Shown here piece by piece: positions 39,008-47,894 of a DNA stretch of 64,000 nt. The position numbers and the translations under genes are program-made. Origin of the DNA: RYN-133 sp036497285. GTDB taxonomy: Bacteria > Actinomycetota > Actinomycetes > Mycobacteriales > Jatrophihabitantaceae. Below the pieces are notes generated by a model that was not told the origin of the DNA, ran no database searches, and worked only from the letters and a program-made list of their open reading frames with translations. Each line of letters begins with the position of its first letter. Within the stretch, counting starts at the first letter, position 1. The stretch is taken from positions 62,001 through 126,000 of the forward strand of contig DASXJR010000007.1 of assembly GCA_036497285.1 (NCBI GenBank), given 5' to 3'.

Positions 39008-41395
39008 ATGACCAGCCCGGACTCCTCCGATCGCCCTTGGCAGGACACGTCGCTGCCCATCGCGGACCGCGTCGAGGCGTTGCTGCGCGAGCTGACACTC
39101 GAGGAGAAGGTCGCCCAACTCGGCAGCCGGTGGCTGCTTGCGCACCTCGCGGTGTCGACTGATCGCGACGACGACGAGTCGCTGAACGTGGCACCGATGC
39201 AGGACGTCTTCGCCAGCGGTGCCGCGGCCACGCTCGAGGACGCGAGCCGGCACGGGCTCGGCCACCTCACCCGGGTCTACGGCAGCGGTCCGGTCGCGGT
39301 CAGCGCCGGCGCGAGCGAACTCGTCCGGCAACACCACGTCGTGCTCGCGAACAGCGCGCATGGCATCCCGGCGCTCGCCCATGAGGAATGCCTGACCGGG
39401 CTGACCAGCTACGGCGCGACCGTGTACCCGACCGCGCTGGCCTGGGGCGCGACCTTCGACCCCGACCTCATCGAACGCATGGCGGCGACGATCGGCCGCG
39501 ACATGGCCGCGCTGGGCATCCACCAGGGCCTGTCCCCCGTCCTGGACGTGGTGCGCGACTACCGATGGGGACGGGTGGAGGAGACGATCGGCGAGGACCC
39601 GTACCTCGTCTCGGTGATCGGATCCGCATACGTGCGCGGCCTGCAGAGCGCCGGCGTGATCGCCACGCTCAAGCATTTCGCCGGCTATTCGGCCTCCCGT
39701 GCCGCGCGCAACCACGGCCCGGTGTCGATGGGTCGGCGCGAACTGATCGACGTGGTGTTGCCGCCGTTCGAGGCGGCCGTCCGCGAGGCCGGCGCGCGCT
39801 CGGTGATGAACTCCTACGCCGACGTCGACGGTGTGCCGGCGGGCGCAGATCCGTGGCTGCTCACCGACGTGCTGCGCGAGCAGTGGGGCTTCGCCGGCAC
39901 GGTCGTCTCGGACTACTGGGCCGTGCCGTTCCTGGCAACGATGCACCGGATTGCCGGCGATCTCCACGGAGCCGGCGCGGCCGCGCTCAACGCCGGCATC
40001 GACATCGAACTGCCGGACACGATCGGATTCGGCGCCCGGCTGGTCGAAGGCGTGAAGAACGGCGACGTCGACGTGACGCTGGTCGATCGCGCCGCACGCC
40101 GGGTGCTCGCGCAGAAGGTCGAGCTCGGCCTGCTCGATCCGGACTGGACGCCGGAGGCATCGGTGCGCGACGCCGCCTCGGTCGAACTCGATCCGGCAGC
40201 CAACCGCGACCTCGCCCGCGAGATCGCCGAGCGGTCGATCGTTCTGCTCGACGCCGGCACCGCGTTGCCGATCAGCGGCGCCGATCGCCCACAACCACAG
40301 CGGATTGCAGTCGTCGGACCGTGCGCCGACAACCCGCGCACGTTCCTCGGCTGCTACTCCTTCCCCAACCATGTCGCGGTGCTGCACCCCGGCACCGGGC
40401 TCGGCGTCGAGGTGCCGACGGCGGTCGATGCGCTGCGCGCGGAGCTGCCCGGCGTCGAGATCGTGCACGAGGCCGGCTGCGACATCCGCGAAGTCGACGA
40501 GTCCGGCTTCGCGGCCGCGGTGTCGGCGGCCTGTGACGCCGACCTGTGCATCGTGTTCGTCGGCGACCTGGCCAGCCTGTTCGGGCGGGGTACCTCCGGC
40601 GAGGGTTGCGATGTCGACGATCTGCAGTTGCCCGGCGTGCAGGCCGAGCTGGTGGAACGGTTGCTCGACACCGGCACACCGACCGTGGTCGTGGTGGTGT
40701 CCGGCCGTCCGTACGCACTCGGCGAGGTCGCCGGCCGTGCTGCCGGCCTCGTCCAGGCGTTCCTGCCCGGTGAGGAGGGCGGCGCGGCGATCGCCGGCGT
40801 GCTGTCCGGACGGGTGCAGCCCAGCGCCAAGCTGCCGGTGCAAATTCCGCGGCATCGGGGCGCACAACCGTCCACCTACCTGCAGCCACCGCTGGGCGGC
40901 GCCGAGAGCAACGGCATCTCGACCATCGACGCGTCGCCGCTGTTCCCTTTCGGGTTCGGCGCCTCCTACACGAGCTTCGCGATCGAGGACGCCCGCACGA
41001 GCACGTCCGAACTGGCCACCGACGGTGAGCTCGAGGTCAGCGCGATCGTGCGCAACACCGGCTCACGGACGGGCAGCGAGGTCGTGCAGTTGTACGCGCA
41101 CGACGTGATCGCCCAGGTCGCCCGTCCGACCAGACAGCTGATCGGCTTCGCCCGTGTGAGTCTTGATCCCGGCCAGAGTCGCGCAGTGCGATTCCACGTG
41201 CACAGCGATCGATTCGCGTACACGAACGGCGAATATCAACGAATCGTCGAGCCCGGCGATGTGGAACTATTGATCGGCAACAGCGCCGCGGATCTGCCGT
41301 GTCGGGAATCAGTGCGGCTGACCGGGCCGACCCGCATCGTGGGTAGCGACCGACGCCTGATCACCCCGGTCGAGGTGGGCGCGAGCGAAAGATGA
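39008..41395 (+). CDS. Glycoside hydrolase family 3 (beta-glucosidase/xylosidase)
   Basis: A 795-aa GH3 enzyme without signal peptide, so it acts on imported oligosaccharides. Segments in order: LTLEEKVAQLGSRW, LSPVLDVVRDYRWGRVEET, LKHFAGYSASRAARNHGPV, SVMNSYADVDGVPAGADPWL, then the nucleophile Asp302 in VVSDYWAVPFL, a C-terminal alpha/beta-sandwich and a fibronectin-III-like end (VSAIVRNTGSRTGSEVVQLY). ATG at 39008 with AAGGGA upstream. Arrangement (binding protein and permeases opposite a GH3, LacI nearby) resembles the bxl xylobiose locus of Streptomyces; substrate remains inferred. Confidence 0.92.
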   Translation: MTSPDSSDRPWQDTSLPIADRVEALLRELTLEEKVAQLGSRWLLAHLAVSTDRDDDESLNVAPMQDVFASGAAATLEDASRHGLGHLTRVYGSGPVAVSAGASELVRQHHVVLANSAHGIPALAHEECLTGLTSYGATVYPTALAWGATFDPDLIERMAATIGRDMAALGIHQGLSPVLDVVRDYRWGRVEETIGEDPYLVSVIGSAYVRGLQSAGVIATLKHFAGYSASRAARNHGPVSMGRRELIDVVLPPFEAAVREAGARSVMNSYADVDGVPAGADPWLLTDVLREQWGFAGTVVSDYWAVPFLATMHRIAGDLHGAGAAALNAGIDIELPDTIGFGARLVEGVKNGDVDVTLVDRAARRVLAQKVELGLLDPDWTPEASVRDAASVELDPAANRDLAREIAERSIVLLDAGTALPISGADRPQPQRIAVVGPCADNPRTFLGCYSFPNHVAVLHPGTGLGVEVPTAVDALRAELPGVEIVHEAGCDIREVDESGFAAAVSAACDADLCIVFVGDLASLFGRGTSGEGCDVDDLQLPGVQAELVERLLDTGTPTVVVVVSGRPYALGEVAGRAAGLVQAFLPGEEGGAAIAGVLSGRVQPSAKLPVQIPRHRGAQPSTYLQPPLGGAESNGISTIDASPLFPFGFGASYTSFAIEDARTSTSELATDGELEVSAIVRNTGSRTGSEVVQLYAHDVIAQVARPTRQLIGFARVSLDPGQSRAVRFHVHSDRFAYTNGEYQRIVEPGDVELLIGNSAADLPCRESVRLTGPTRIVGSDRRLITPVEVGASER

Positions 41396-41421
41396 TCAGC
41401 GGGTCGTGACGGGAGGAAGTC

Positions 41422-42432
41422 GTGTCGGCTAAGGCGGAGCGCGCCACGCTGGCGATGATCGCCTCGGCGGCCGGCGTCTCCGTGGCGACCGTGTCGAAGG
41501 TCGTCAACGGCCGTCCCGACGTGGCGCCCGCGACCCGCTCGCACATCGAGCGCATGCTGCGCGACCTGTCCTACGAACCGCGGCGCATCGAGCGGCCGCG
41601 TACCACCCAGGCGGTGGCCCTGCTGTTCCACGGCCCGCTGATGACATACTCGCTCGAGATCCTCGAGGGTGTTCTCGCCGCCACCACGGAGATCGACGTC
41701 GACATCGTGGTCGCGCGTACCGACATCGCCGGTGACCACGCGCCGCAGCGGATCCGCGAGCGTGGTGGCGCCGAGTGGCAGGCCGTCATCGCGGTGACCA
41801 GCGCGGCAGACGAAATGGCGACGCTGTCGCGTGCGCACATCCCGACAGTCGTGATCGACCCGATGGGCGCGCCGCAGTCTGACCTCGTCAGCGTCGGCTC
41901 GACGAACTTCTCCGGCGGGACGAGCGCGACGCAGCACCTGCTCGAACTCGGCCACACGCGCATCGCGTACGTCAGTGGGACTGCTGAGTCCGCGTGCAAC
42001 CGCGCCCGGCTACAGGGTTACCGCGGGGCGATGGAGGCGGCCGGCATCCGCATCCCACGCAGCTACGTGCGCGACGGGAGCTTCGAATACACGGACGGAC
42101 TGCGTGCCGGCGCCGCCCTGCTCGATCTGCCGCAGCCGCCGACGGCGATCTTCGCCGCGAACGACGAGATGGCGTTGGGCATCCTCGAGGCGGCGCGCAC
42201 CCGCGGCGTGCGCGTGCCCGCCGAACTCAGCGTGGTCGGCTTCGACGACACCGAGGTCGCCCGCGTCGCGTCGCCGCCGCTGACGACCGTGGCCCAGCCG
42301 CTGCGCCGGATGGGCGCGGTCGCCCTGCGCACCGCGCTGCGACTGGCCGCCGGCGAGCACGTCGACTCGCACCATGTCGAGCTGGCCACCGATCTGATCG
42401 TGCGCGATTCGACCGCTAGAGCCCGCGAGTAG
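41422..42432 (+). CDS. LacI-family transcriptional regulator
   Basis: A 336-aa repressor. The N-terminal HTH (TLAMIASAAGVSVATVSKVV then NGRPDVAPATR, hinge region) and the periplasmic-binding-protein-like core (STNFSGGTSATQHLLELGHT, FAANDEMALGILEAAR, LSVVGFDDTEVARVASPPLT) are complete. GTG start 26 bp after the GH3 stop, so probably in one transcript. It should repress the divergent importer and the GH3 gene through the palindrome at 38957-38972. Its last 17 nt overlap the convergent TetR gene. Confidence 0.92.
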   Translation: MSAKAERATLAMIASAAGVSVATVSKVVNGRPDVAPATRSHIERMLRDLSYEPRRIERPRTTQAVALLFHGPLMTYSLEILEGVLAATTEIDVDIVVARTDIAGDHAPQRIRERGGAEWQAVIAVTSAADEMATLSRAHIPTVVIDPMGAPQSDLVSVGSTNFSGGTSATQHLLELGHTRIAYVSGTAESACNRARLQGYRGAMEAAGIRIPRSYVRDGSFEYTDGLRAGAALLDLPQPPTAIFAANDEMALGILEAARTRGVRVPAELSVVGFDDTEVARVASPPLTTVAQPLRRMGAVALRTALRLAAGEHVDSHHVELATDLIVRDSTARARE

Positions 42433-43039
42433 TCACACCGAGCACTATCGCCATTGCCCGCTGCGCCTCGGCATCCGGCAGGGCGCGCAACGGGCCATCC
42501 ACCAACAGGCTGGACAGTCCGTGCACCGCTGACCACGCTGCGATCTCGGCCCCGGGGCGGCGTTCGGCAGGGATCGCCCCGACCTCGACCAGTTCGTCGA
42601 GCCGCGCGTTGAGCAGCAAGTAGGGATCCGCGCCGGGACCTTCGGGCGGCACAGTGGACTCCGGCGCGCCGTGACCGACCGCCCCGGCGAACGCGGTGCG
42701 GAACCAGCCGGTCTCGGTGCGCGCGAACTCGATGTAGGCCCGTCCGATCGCCTCGAGCCGGGCCCACGCCCGCGGCACCGCTCCCCGCGCCCGGACCGCC
42801 GCCGTGCGTTCGATCATCAACTCGCCGAGGTGCAGCATGCACCGCTCGCCGACCGCCGCCAAGAGGTCTTCCTGATCGGCGAAGTGCCGGTACGCCGCGT
42901 TGTGCGAGACCCCGGCCTCCCGGTTCACGGCCCGCAGCACGACGGCGGACGGCCCGCCTTCGCGGGCCAGCTCCACGCCGGCGTCGATGAGAGCTTCATG
43001 CAGGTTGCCGTGGTGATATCTGCTCTTCTCCGCTGACAT
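42416..43039 (-). CDS. TetR-family regulator
   Basis: A 207-aa regulator. It starts MSAEKSRYHHGNLHEALIDA and has the HTH VLRAVNREAGVSHNAAYRHF, then a TetR_C-type ligand domain. Divergent from an MFS efflux gene, with a clear inverted repeat between them, so it most likely represses the pump and itself and is released by a drug-like ligand. ATG at 43039; the frame upstream runs through the promoter region. Confidence 0.9.
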   Translation of the reverse strand: MSAEKSRYHHGNLHEALIDAGVELAREGGPSAVVLRAVNREAGVSHNAAYRHFADQEDLLAAVGERCMLHLGELMIERTAAVRARGAVPRAWARLEAIGRAYIEFARTETGWFRTAFAGAVGHGAPESTVPPEGPGADPYLLLNARLDELVEVGAIPAERRPGAEIAAWSAVHGLSSLLVDGPLRALPDAEAQRAMAIVLGVTTRGL

Positions 43040-43070
43040 GTTGACAGTGTCCACCAGTCGTGGCACGGTG

Positions 43071-43097
43071 GTCAATGTTGGCGTCGTCAACATTGAC
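43071..43097. promoter_or_regulatory. TetR operator candidate in the tetR-MFS intergenic region
   Basis: GTCAATGTTG (43071-43080) and CAACATTGAC (43088-43097) are perfect 10-bp arms with a 7-bp spacer. A further TGTTGACA half-site (43039-43046) overlaps the regulator's start. The repeat lies 19 bp ahead of the pump's ATG and about 30 bp ahead of the TetR start, a good position to block both promoters. Confidence 0.7.
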
Positions 43098-43115
43098 TTC
43101 GGACGGAGGCCTGGA

Positions 43116-44651
43116 ATGCCCACAATGACTTCCCGGCGGCGATACCTCGTTCTGGCGACGGTCTGTCTCGCCGCGTTCGCCATCAACCTCGACACCACGA
43201 TCGTGAACGTGGCGCTGCCCGACCTCGGTCGGCAATTGCACGCCGGCACGCGCGACCTGCAGTGGATCGTCGACGGCTACAACCTCGCGTTCGCCGCGTT
43301 GGTGCTGACCGCCGGTTCGCTCGGCGACCGCTTCGGTAGGCGGCCGGCGCTGTTGGTCGGCCTGGGCGGCTTCGCGATTGCCAGCGGCGTGGGCGCGGCG
43401 ATGCAGTCGGCCGGTGCGCTCGTGATCGTGCGGTTCGTGATGGGCGCGTTCGCCGCGGTGATCTTCCCGACGACGCTGTCGATCATCACCAACACCTTCC
43501 CGGACCGCGGCGAGCGGGCGAAGGCGATCGGCCTGTGGGGCGCGGTCACCGGGCTCGGCGTCGCTGTCGGTCCGATCACCGGTGGCTTGCTGCTCGCGCA
43601 CTTCGGCTGGCCGTCGGTGTTCATCGCGCTCGTCCCCGTCGCGTTCGTCGCGTTCGTCGCGACGCTGCGCTACGTGCCCGAGTCGAGCGACCCCGCCGAG
43701 GCCCGCCTCGATCCGGCCGGCCTCGTGCTCTCGTCCGCCGCGATCGGACTGCTGGTGTACACGATCATCGAGGCGCCCGGCCGTGGATGGACCGCCGCGT
43801 TGACGCTGCTCGGCTTCGTCGGCGCGGGCGTTCTCGCCGCCGCGTTCGTGCTGGTCGAACGACGCCAGGCGCATCCGATGATCGACGTCGCGCTGTTCCG
43901 GCGCCCGGCGTTCTCGGCGGCGAGCGGCGCGGTGACCGTTGCATTCTTCGCGCTGTTCGGGTTCATCTTCCTCGTGACGCAGTACTTCCAGTTCATCCGC
44001 GGCTACGGCTCGCTGTCGACCGGCGCGCGCATCCTGCCCGTGGCGATCACGATCGCGCTCGGCTCGGTCATCGGCGTCGCGCTGGCTTCACGGATCGGCA
44101 CCCGCGTCGTCGTGATGACCGGGCTTCTCCTGCTCGGCGCCTCGTTCGGGTGGATCTCGGTGTCGCCGACGTTCATGTCGTACGGGCAGATCGTGGGCCA
44201 GATGGTGCTGATGGGCTTCGGGCTCGGCATGACGACGGCGCCCGCCACCGAGTCGATCCTGTCGGTGTTGCCGCCGGCCAAGGCGGGCGTCGGCTCGGCG
44301 ATCAACGACGCGACCCGCGAGGCGGGTGGCACGATGGGCGTCGCGGTGCTGGGCAGCATCTTCACCTCGCTGTACGCGAGCCATCTGGGCGACACCGCGT
44401 TCGGACAGTTGTCCGGATCCGCCGTCGACGTGGCGAAGAATTCAATCGCCGGAGCGCTGCATGTGGTCGGGTCGGCGCCCGCCGGTGCGCAGAGCGGGTT
44501 GCTGGACGGCGTGCAGACCTCGTTCGTCACCGGGTTCCACGTGGCGTGCGTGGTCGCCGCGGCGATCTGCCTGGTGGGCGCGCTGGCCGCGAGCGCGCTG
44601 CCCGGCCGCCCGCGGGTTGCCGCACCCACCCGGGAGCTCGTCCCCGCCTGA
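43116..44651 (+). CDS. MFS drug efflux transporter (DHA2, 14-helix type)
   Basis: A 511-aa EmrB/QacA-type proton antiporter. Motif D1/A region VDGYNLAFAALVLTAGSLGD then RFGRRP, and motif C region GLWGAVTGLGVAVGPITGGL are present, and about 14 hydrophobic helices can be counted. Export of hydrophobic drugs or metabolites across the membrane. ATG at 43116 preceded by GGAGG six bases away. Controlled by the divergent TetR gene through the operator just upstream. Element B copy 2 follows its stop. Confidence 0.92.
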   Translation: MPTMTSRRRYLVLATVCLAAFAINLDTTIVNVALPDLGRQLHAGTRDLQWIVDGYNLAFAALVLTAGSLGDRFGRRPALLVGLGGFAIASGVGAAMQSAGALVIVRFVMGAFAAVIFPTTLSIITNTFPDRGERAKAIGLWGAVTGLGVAVGPITGGLLLAHFGWPSVFIALVPVAFVAFVATLRYVPESSDPAEARLDPAGLVLSSAAIGLLVYTIIEAPGRGWTAALTLLGFVGAGVLAAAFVLVERRQAHPMIDVALFRRPAFSAASGAVTVAFFALFGFIFLVTQYFQFIRGYGSLSTGARILPVAITIALGSVIGVALASRIGTRVVVMTGLLLLGASFGWISVSPTFMSYGQIVGQMVLMGFGLGMTTAPATESILSVLPPAKAGVGSAINDATREAGGTMGVAVLGSIFTSLYASHLGDTAFGQLSGSAVDVAKNSIAGALHVVGSAPAGAQSGLLDGVQTSFVTGFHVACVVAAAICLVGALAASALPGRPRVAAPTRELVPA

Positions 44652-44654
44652 GCC

Positions 44655-44724
44655 GACGGTGGTCAGTTTCGCGGGTCAGTGGTCAGTTGCATCTGACCAC
44701 TGACCCGTCCAACTGACCACTGTC
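44655..44724. repeat. Intergenic nested palindrome, element B copy 2
   Basis: Outer arms GACGGTGGTCAGTT (44655-44668) and AACTGACCACTGTC (44711-44724) differ by one G:T pair. The inner stem 44673-44706 repeats GGGTCAGTGGTCAGTTGC against its complement. Same length and design as the copy at 5145-5213, here 4 bp after the MFS stop and before the peptidase gene. Confidence 0.8.
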
Positions 44725-44869
44725 GGTCGCGGACGGGTGGCGGTTTTGTCCGGCTGGCAGAAGACCAATCTGCCCGGTTATGCGACACGAGGCGCCCCGC
44801 ACGCTTTACCCCGCACCGTCGCGGGTGTATTACCGAACCGGCGCCCCTCGTCACGGCGGGAGAGAGCGC

Positions 44870-46462
44870 ATGTCCGGACGAGCACGCAGAATGTTCGCCG
44901 TCATCGCTACTGCGGTGAGCACGATCGGTCTGGCAGTCGCCACGCAGGGCCCGTCCCGCGCTGCGGCCCCGTCAGTGCAGTGGACCAAGTGCCACGTCAA
45001 ATTCTTCTGCGCCAAGATCTGGGTGCCGCTCGACTACACCGATCCGCACGGCACGCAGATCCCGATCGCGGTCGTCAAACAGCCGGCTACCGATCCGGCG
45101 CGCCGGATCGGCTCGGTCTTCATCAATCCGGGCGGGCCCGGCGGGTCCGGCGTCGATGCCGTCCTCGACGGTGCCGCGGAGTCGTTCACCCCAGCGGTGC
45201 GCGCTCGCTTCGACGTCATCGGCTTCGACCCGCGCGGGATCTTACGTAGCCACCAACTGCGCTGCTTCAGAACGCAGGACGAGTCGTTCTCGGTGCTGGC
45301 ACCGTTCCCCTACCCGAACAGCGCGAAGCGTCGGGCGCAGTGGTTCGCCAGCGACGAGGCGGTGGAGGCGGCCTGCGGGCAACGCGGGTCGGCGATCCTC
45401 GACCACATGGCCACTGCCGATGCGGCGCGTGACCTTGATCGGCTGCGGCAGGCGGTCGGCGACCGAACGCTCAACTATTACGGCGTCTCGTACGGAAGCT
45501 TCCTCGGCAACATGTACGCGAACCTCTTCCCCGGACGGGTGCGTTCGGTGACGATCGACGGCGTGCTCGATCCCGTCGCATGGACGACGGGACGCGGCGG
45601 TGGCGGTCTGCCGTTCTCGACACGGCTGCACAGCGCGGCGGGAGCGTTGATGACGCTGCGCGAGTTCTTCCGGCTGTGCAACGCCCACCCGGTGCACTGT
45701 GCGTTCGCGCCGCACGCGAGGAGCAAGTATTGGCAGCTGTACCACAGCCTGCGCGCGCATCCGCTGCACCTGCGGCACCAGCCGCTTCCCTACGACGAGT
45801 CGTTCCTGGTCGGCGACACGCTCGGGTCCATGTACTCGTCGGCGGATTGGCCCGGCTTCGCGCAATTCCTCCAGCAGCTGTACCACCGAGCCGCACCGGT
45901 CGTGCTGACGCGATCATTGAGGTCCCTGCGGTCGTCCTACGCGCCGTACTTCAACTTCGTGGAGGGATTCCCGGGCGTCGCCTGTTCCGACTCGGTGAAC
46001 CCGCAATCGCGGGGCGCATGGACACGGGCCGCGCGGATCGCCCGCCGGACCGATGGCTTGTTCGGTCCGATCTGGACGTGGGTCTCGAGCGTTTGCGCGC
46101 ACTGGCCGGGCCACGACACCAACCGGTACCTGGGTCCGTTCAACCGGTACACCGCGCATCCGGTGCTGCTGGTGGGCAACCTGTTCGATCCGGCGACGCC
46201 GTACCAGGACGCGCAGAGGGCCGCCCGGCTGCTGCCGAATTCGCGGTTGCTCACCGTACATGGCTGGGGGCACACCTCGCTGTTCATATCGACGTGTGCG
46301 ACGGACGCGATCTCGCACTACCTGCTGACTACGCAAGTCCCCGCGCGCGGCACCGTGTGCAACGCGGACGTGACTCCGTTCGCGCAGGCACCGCCGGCGC
46401 CGGCTCAGTCAGCGCAGCCTCGCGTGAGCCGGGGTGGCGAACCGCGGACTCCTGTTTGGTAG
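44870..46462 (+). CDS. Secreted alpha/beta-hydrolase, TAP-type peptidase
   Basis: A 530-aa exported hydrolase related to Streptomyces tripeptidyl aminopeptidase. Signal peptide (MFAVIATAVSTIGLAVATQG region) then the family N-terminus IWVPLDYTDPHGTQIPIAV. SVFINPGGPGGSG forms the oxyanion hole, YYGVSYGSFLG carries the nucleophilic Ser, VLLVGNLFDPATPYQDA supplies the Asp, and VHGWGHTS the His. The TAP C-terminal domain is recognisable. ATG at 44870 after GGGAGAGAG. Releases N-terminal peptides or esters outside the cell; stands alone. Confidence 0.9.
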   Translation: MSGRARRMFAVIATAVSTIGLAVATQGPSRAAAPSVQWTKCHVKFFCAKIWVPLDYTDPHGTQIPIAVVKQPATDPARRIGSVFINPGGPGGSGVDAVLDGAAESFTPAVRARFDVIGFDPRGILRSHQLRCFRTQDESFSVLAPFPYPNSAKRRAQWFASDEAVEAACGQRGSAILDHMATADAARDLDRLRQAVGDRTLNYYGVSYGSFLGNMYANLFPGRVRSVTIDGVLDPVAWTTGRGGGGLPFSTRLHSAAGALMTLREFFRLCNAHPVHCAFAPHARSKYWQLYHSLRAHPLHLRHQPLPYDESFLVGDTLGSMYSSADWPGFAQFLQQLYHRAAPVVLTRSLRSLRSSYAPYFNFVEGFPGVACSDSVNPQSRGAWTRAARIARRTDGLFGPIWTWVSSVCAHWPGHDTNRYLGPFNRYTAHPVLLVGNLFDPATPYQDAQRAARLLPNSRLLTVHGWGHTSLFISTCATDAISHYLLTTQVPARGTVCNADVTPFAQAPPAPAQSAQPRVSRGGEPRTPVW

Positions 46463-46535
46463 CGACTCCATGACCCGGCCGCCTCTCATGGTCGTGCCGG
46501 TCGAAGACGAGCAAAGCTGTCCGAGCCGGCCAGCG

Positions 46536-46910
46536 TTAGTCGACTGAAACAATCTCCCGGCCCAGCGGCATCAGCGAGATCGGGATCATCTTGAAGTTGG
46601 CGATGCCGAGCGGAATCCCGATGATCGTCAGGCACAGCACGATGCCGGTACCGATGTGTCCGAGCGCCAGCCAGATCCCGGCGACGATAAGCCAGATGAC
46701 GTTGCCGACGAAGGACGCGACCCCGGCGTCGCGGCGCTTGACCGCCGCCCGTCCGAACGGCCACAGCGCGTACCCGGCGATGCGGAAGGACGCGATCCCG
46801 AACGGGATCGTGATGATCAAGATGCAGCAGACGATCCCCGCGAGGATGTACGCGATCGCCATCCAGATTCCGGCGAGCAGCAGCCAGATCACGTTGAGCA
46901 GGACCCGCAT
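46536..46910 (-). CDS. YccF-domain membrane protein
   Basis: A 124-aa inner-membrane protein with two copies of the YccF repeat: LLNVIWLLLAGIWMAIAYIL and FVGNVIWLIVAGIWLALGHI, each followed by a hydrophobic pass ending IPFGIASFRIAGYALWPFGR or IPLGIANFKMIPISLMPLGR. Four hydrophobic segments. Function in bacteria is unknown. The ATG at 46910 fits family length; a GTG/ATG slightly upstream is possible. Divergent from the amidase gene with 50 bp between. Confidence 0.88.
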   Translation of the reverse strand: MRVLLNVIWLLLAGIWMAIAYILAGIVCCILIITIPFGIASFRIAGYALWPFGRAAVKRRDAGVASFVGNVIWLIVAGIWLALGHIGTGIVLCLTIIGIPLGIANFKMIPISLMPLGREIVSVD

Positions 46911-46960
46911 CGCCTGAGTATCACCGAGGCACATGGGAACCGGCCTTATAACGTGGCCCG

Positions 46961-47890
46961 GTGACCCGACGAGCCCTCGTAATCGGCGCGGTGGCGGTTC
47001 TGTTCGCAGCGACGGCCTGCAGTTCCGGCGCGGCAGCCCCCGCCGAACCGAGCATCTCCAAGACCACGCCGAGCACGACGCCGCCGCCACCCGCGCCGTC
47101 CACGACGGTCACTACCGCCCGCCGGGCCGACCATCCGCGTCCGAAGCCAACCCCCACCCCGACGCCGACGCCGACCACGTCCCACCCACCGACGTCGACC
47201 ACGCCGACGCCCAGAAGAACCGCACCGGTCGTCGTGATCGACCCCGGGCACAGCGTCACCGTGCACGGCACCGACCCCAACACCGGGCTCGACACGACCG
47301 ACTACGAGAACGAGCCCGAGATGCGCGACGTGTACGACGTCGCGTTGCTCACGCGCGAGAAGCTCGTCGCCGACGGCTATCGGGTGTATCTGACCAAGTC
47401 GGGCCTGGACGCGCCCACCAACCTCGGCGTGCGTGCCTACCTCGCCAACCGGCTGCACGCCGATCTCGCGCTGAGCATCCACGACCAGGCGGGCTCGAAC
47501 GGCGGCATCCCGTTCAAGGGCGGCAACAGCAACGTCTACTACCAGGCCGTCGGGGACTACCGCGAGAACCCGCAAGGCAAGAAGATCTACTTCACCGACT
47601 CGCACCTCGCCGCGATCAGCAAGCGGTACGCAAAGATCTTCCAGCGCGAGCGCGAGCAGGCGCAGGGCACCTCGGTCAACCTGATGTCCAACACCGGGTA
47701 CGACCTCGGCGGCCGGGGCCTGCAGGGTGGCGACATCTGGATCGTGCAATTGCTCTCACACGTCCCGTGGATCTACAACGAGGCGGGCGGCAACAGCGCC
47801 GGCATGGCCGGACTGGACCAGGCCGACAAGCTCACCTACGCCAACGGGCTCGTCGAGTCGGTCGAGGCGTGCCTGCCGATCCACCGATAA
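46961..47890 (+). CDS. Secreted N-acetylmuramoyl-L-alanine amidase (Amidase_3)
   Basis: A 309-aa lipoprotein-like exported amidase. Signal with lipobox-like ATACS, then a Pro/Thr linker (TPTPTPTPTTSHPPTSTTP) and the catalytic domain. Zinc ligands are visible: His in VVIDPGHS, Glu in YENEPE and His in ALSIHDQAG; the catalytic Glu is in IYNEAGGNS. Cleaves the peptide from glycan in peptidoglycan, probably in wall turnover. GTG start. Its end is 5 bp from the convergent HTH-NBR1 gene. Confidence 0.92.
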   Translation: MTRRALVIGAVAVLFAATACSSGAAAPAEPSISKTTPSTTPPPPAPSTTVTTARRADHPRPKPTPTPTPTPTTSHPPTSTTPTPRRTAPVVVIDPGHSVTVHGTDPNTGLDTTDYENEPEMRDVYDVALLTREKLVADGYRVYLTKSGLDAPTNLGVRAYLANRLHADLALSIHDQAGSNGGIPFKGGNSNVYYQAVGDYRENPQGKKIYFTDSHLAAISKRYAKIFQREREQAQGTSVNLMSNTGYDLGGRGLQGGDIWIVQLLSHVPWIYNEAGGNSAGMAGLDQADKLTYANGLVESVEACLPIHR

Positions 47891-47894
47891 GGGC

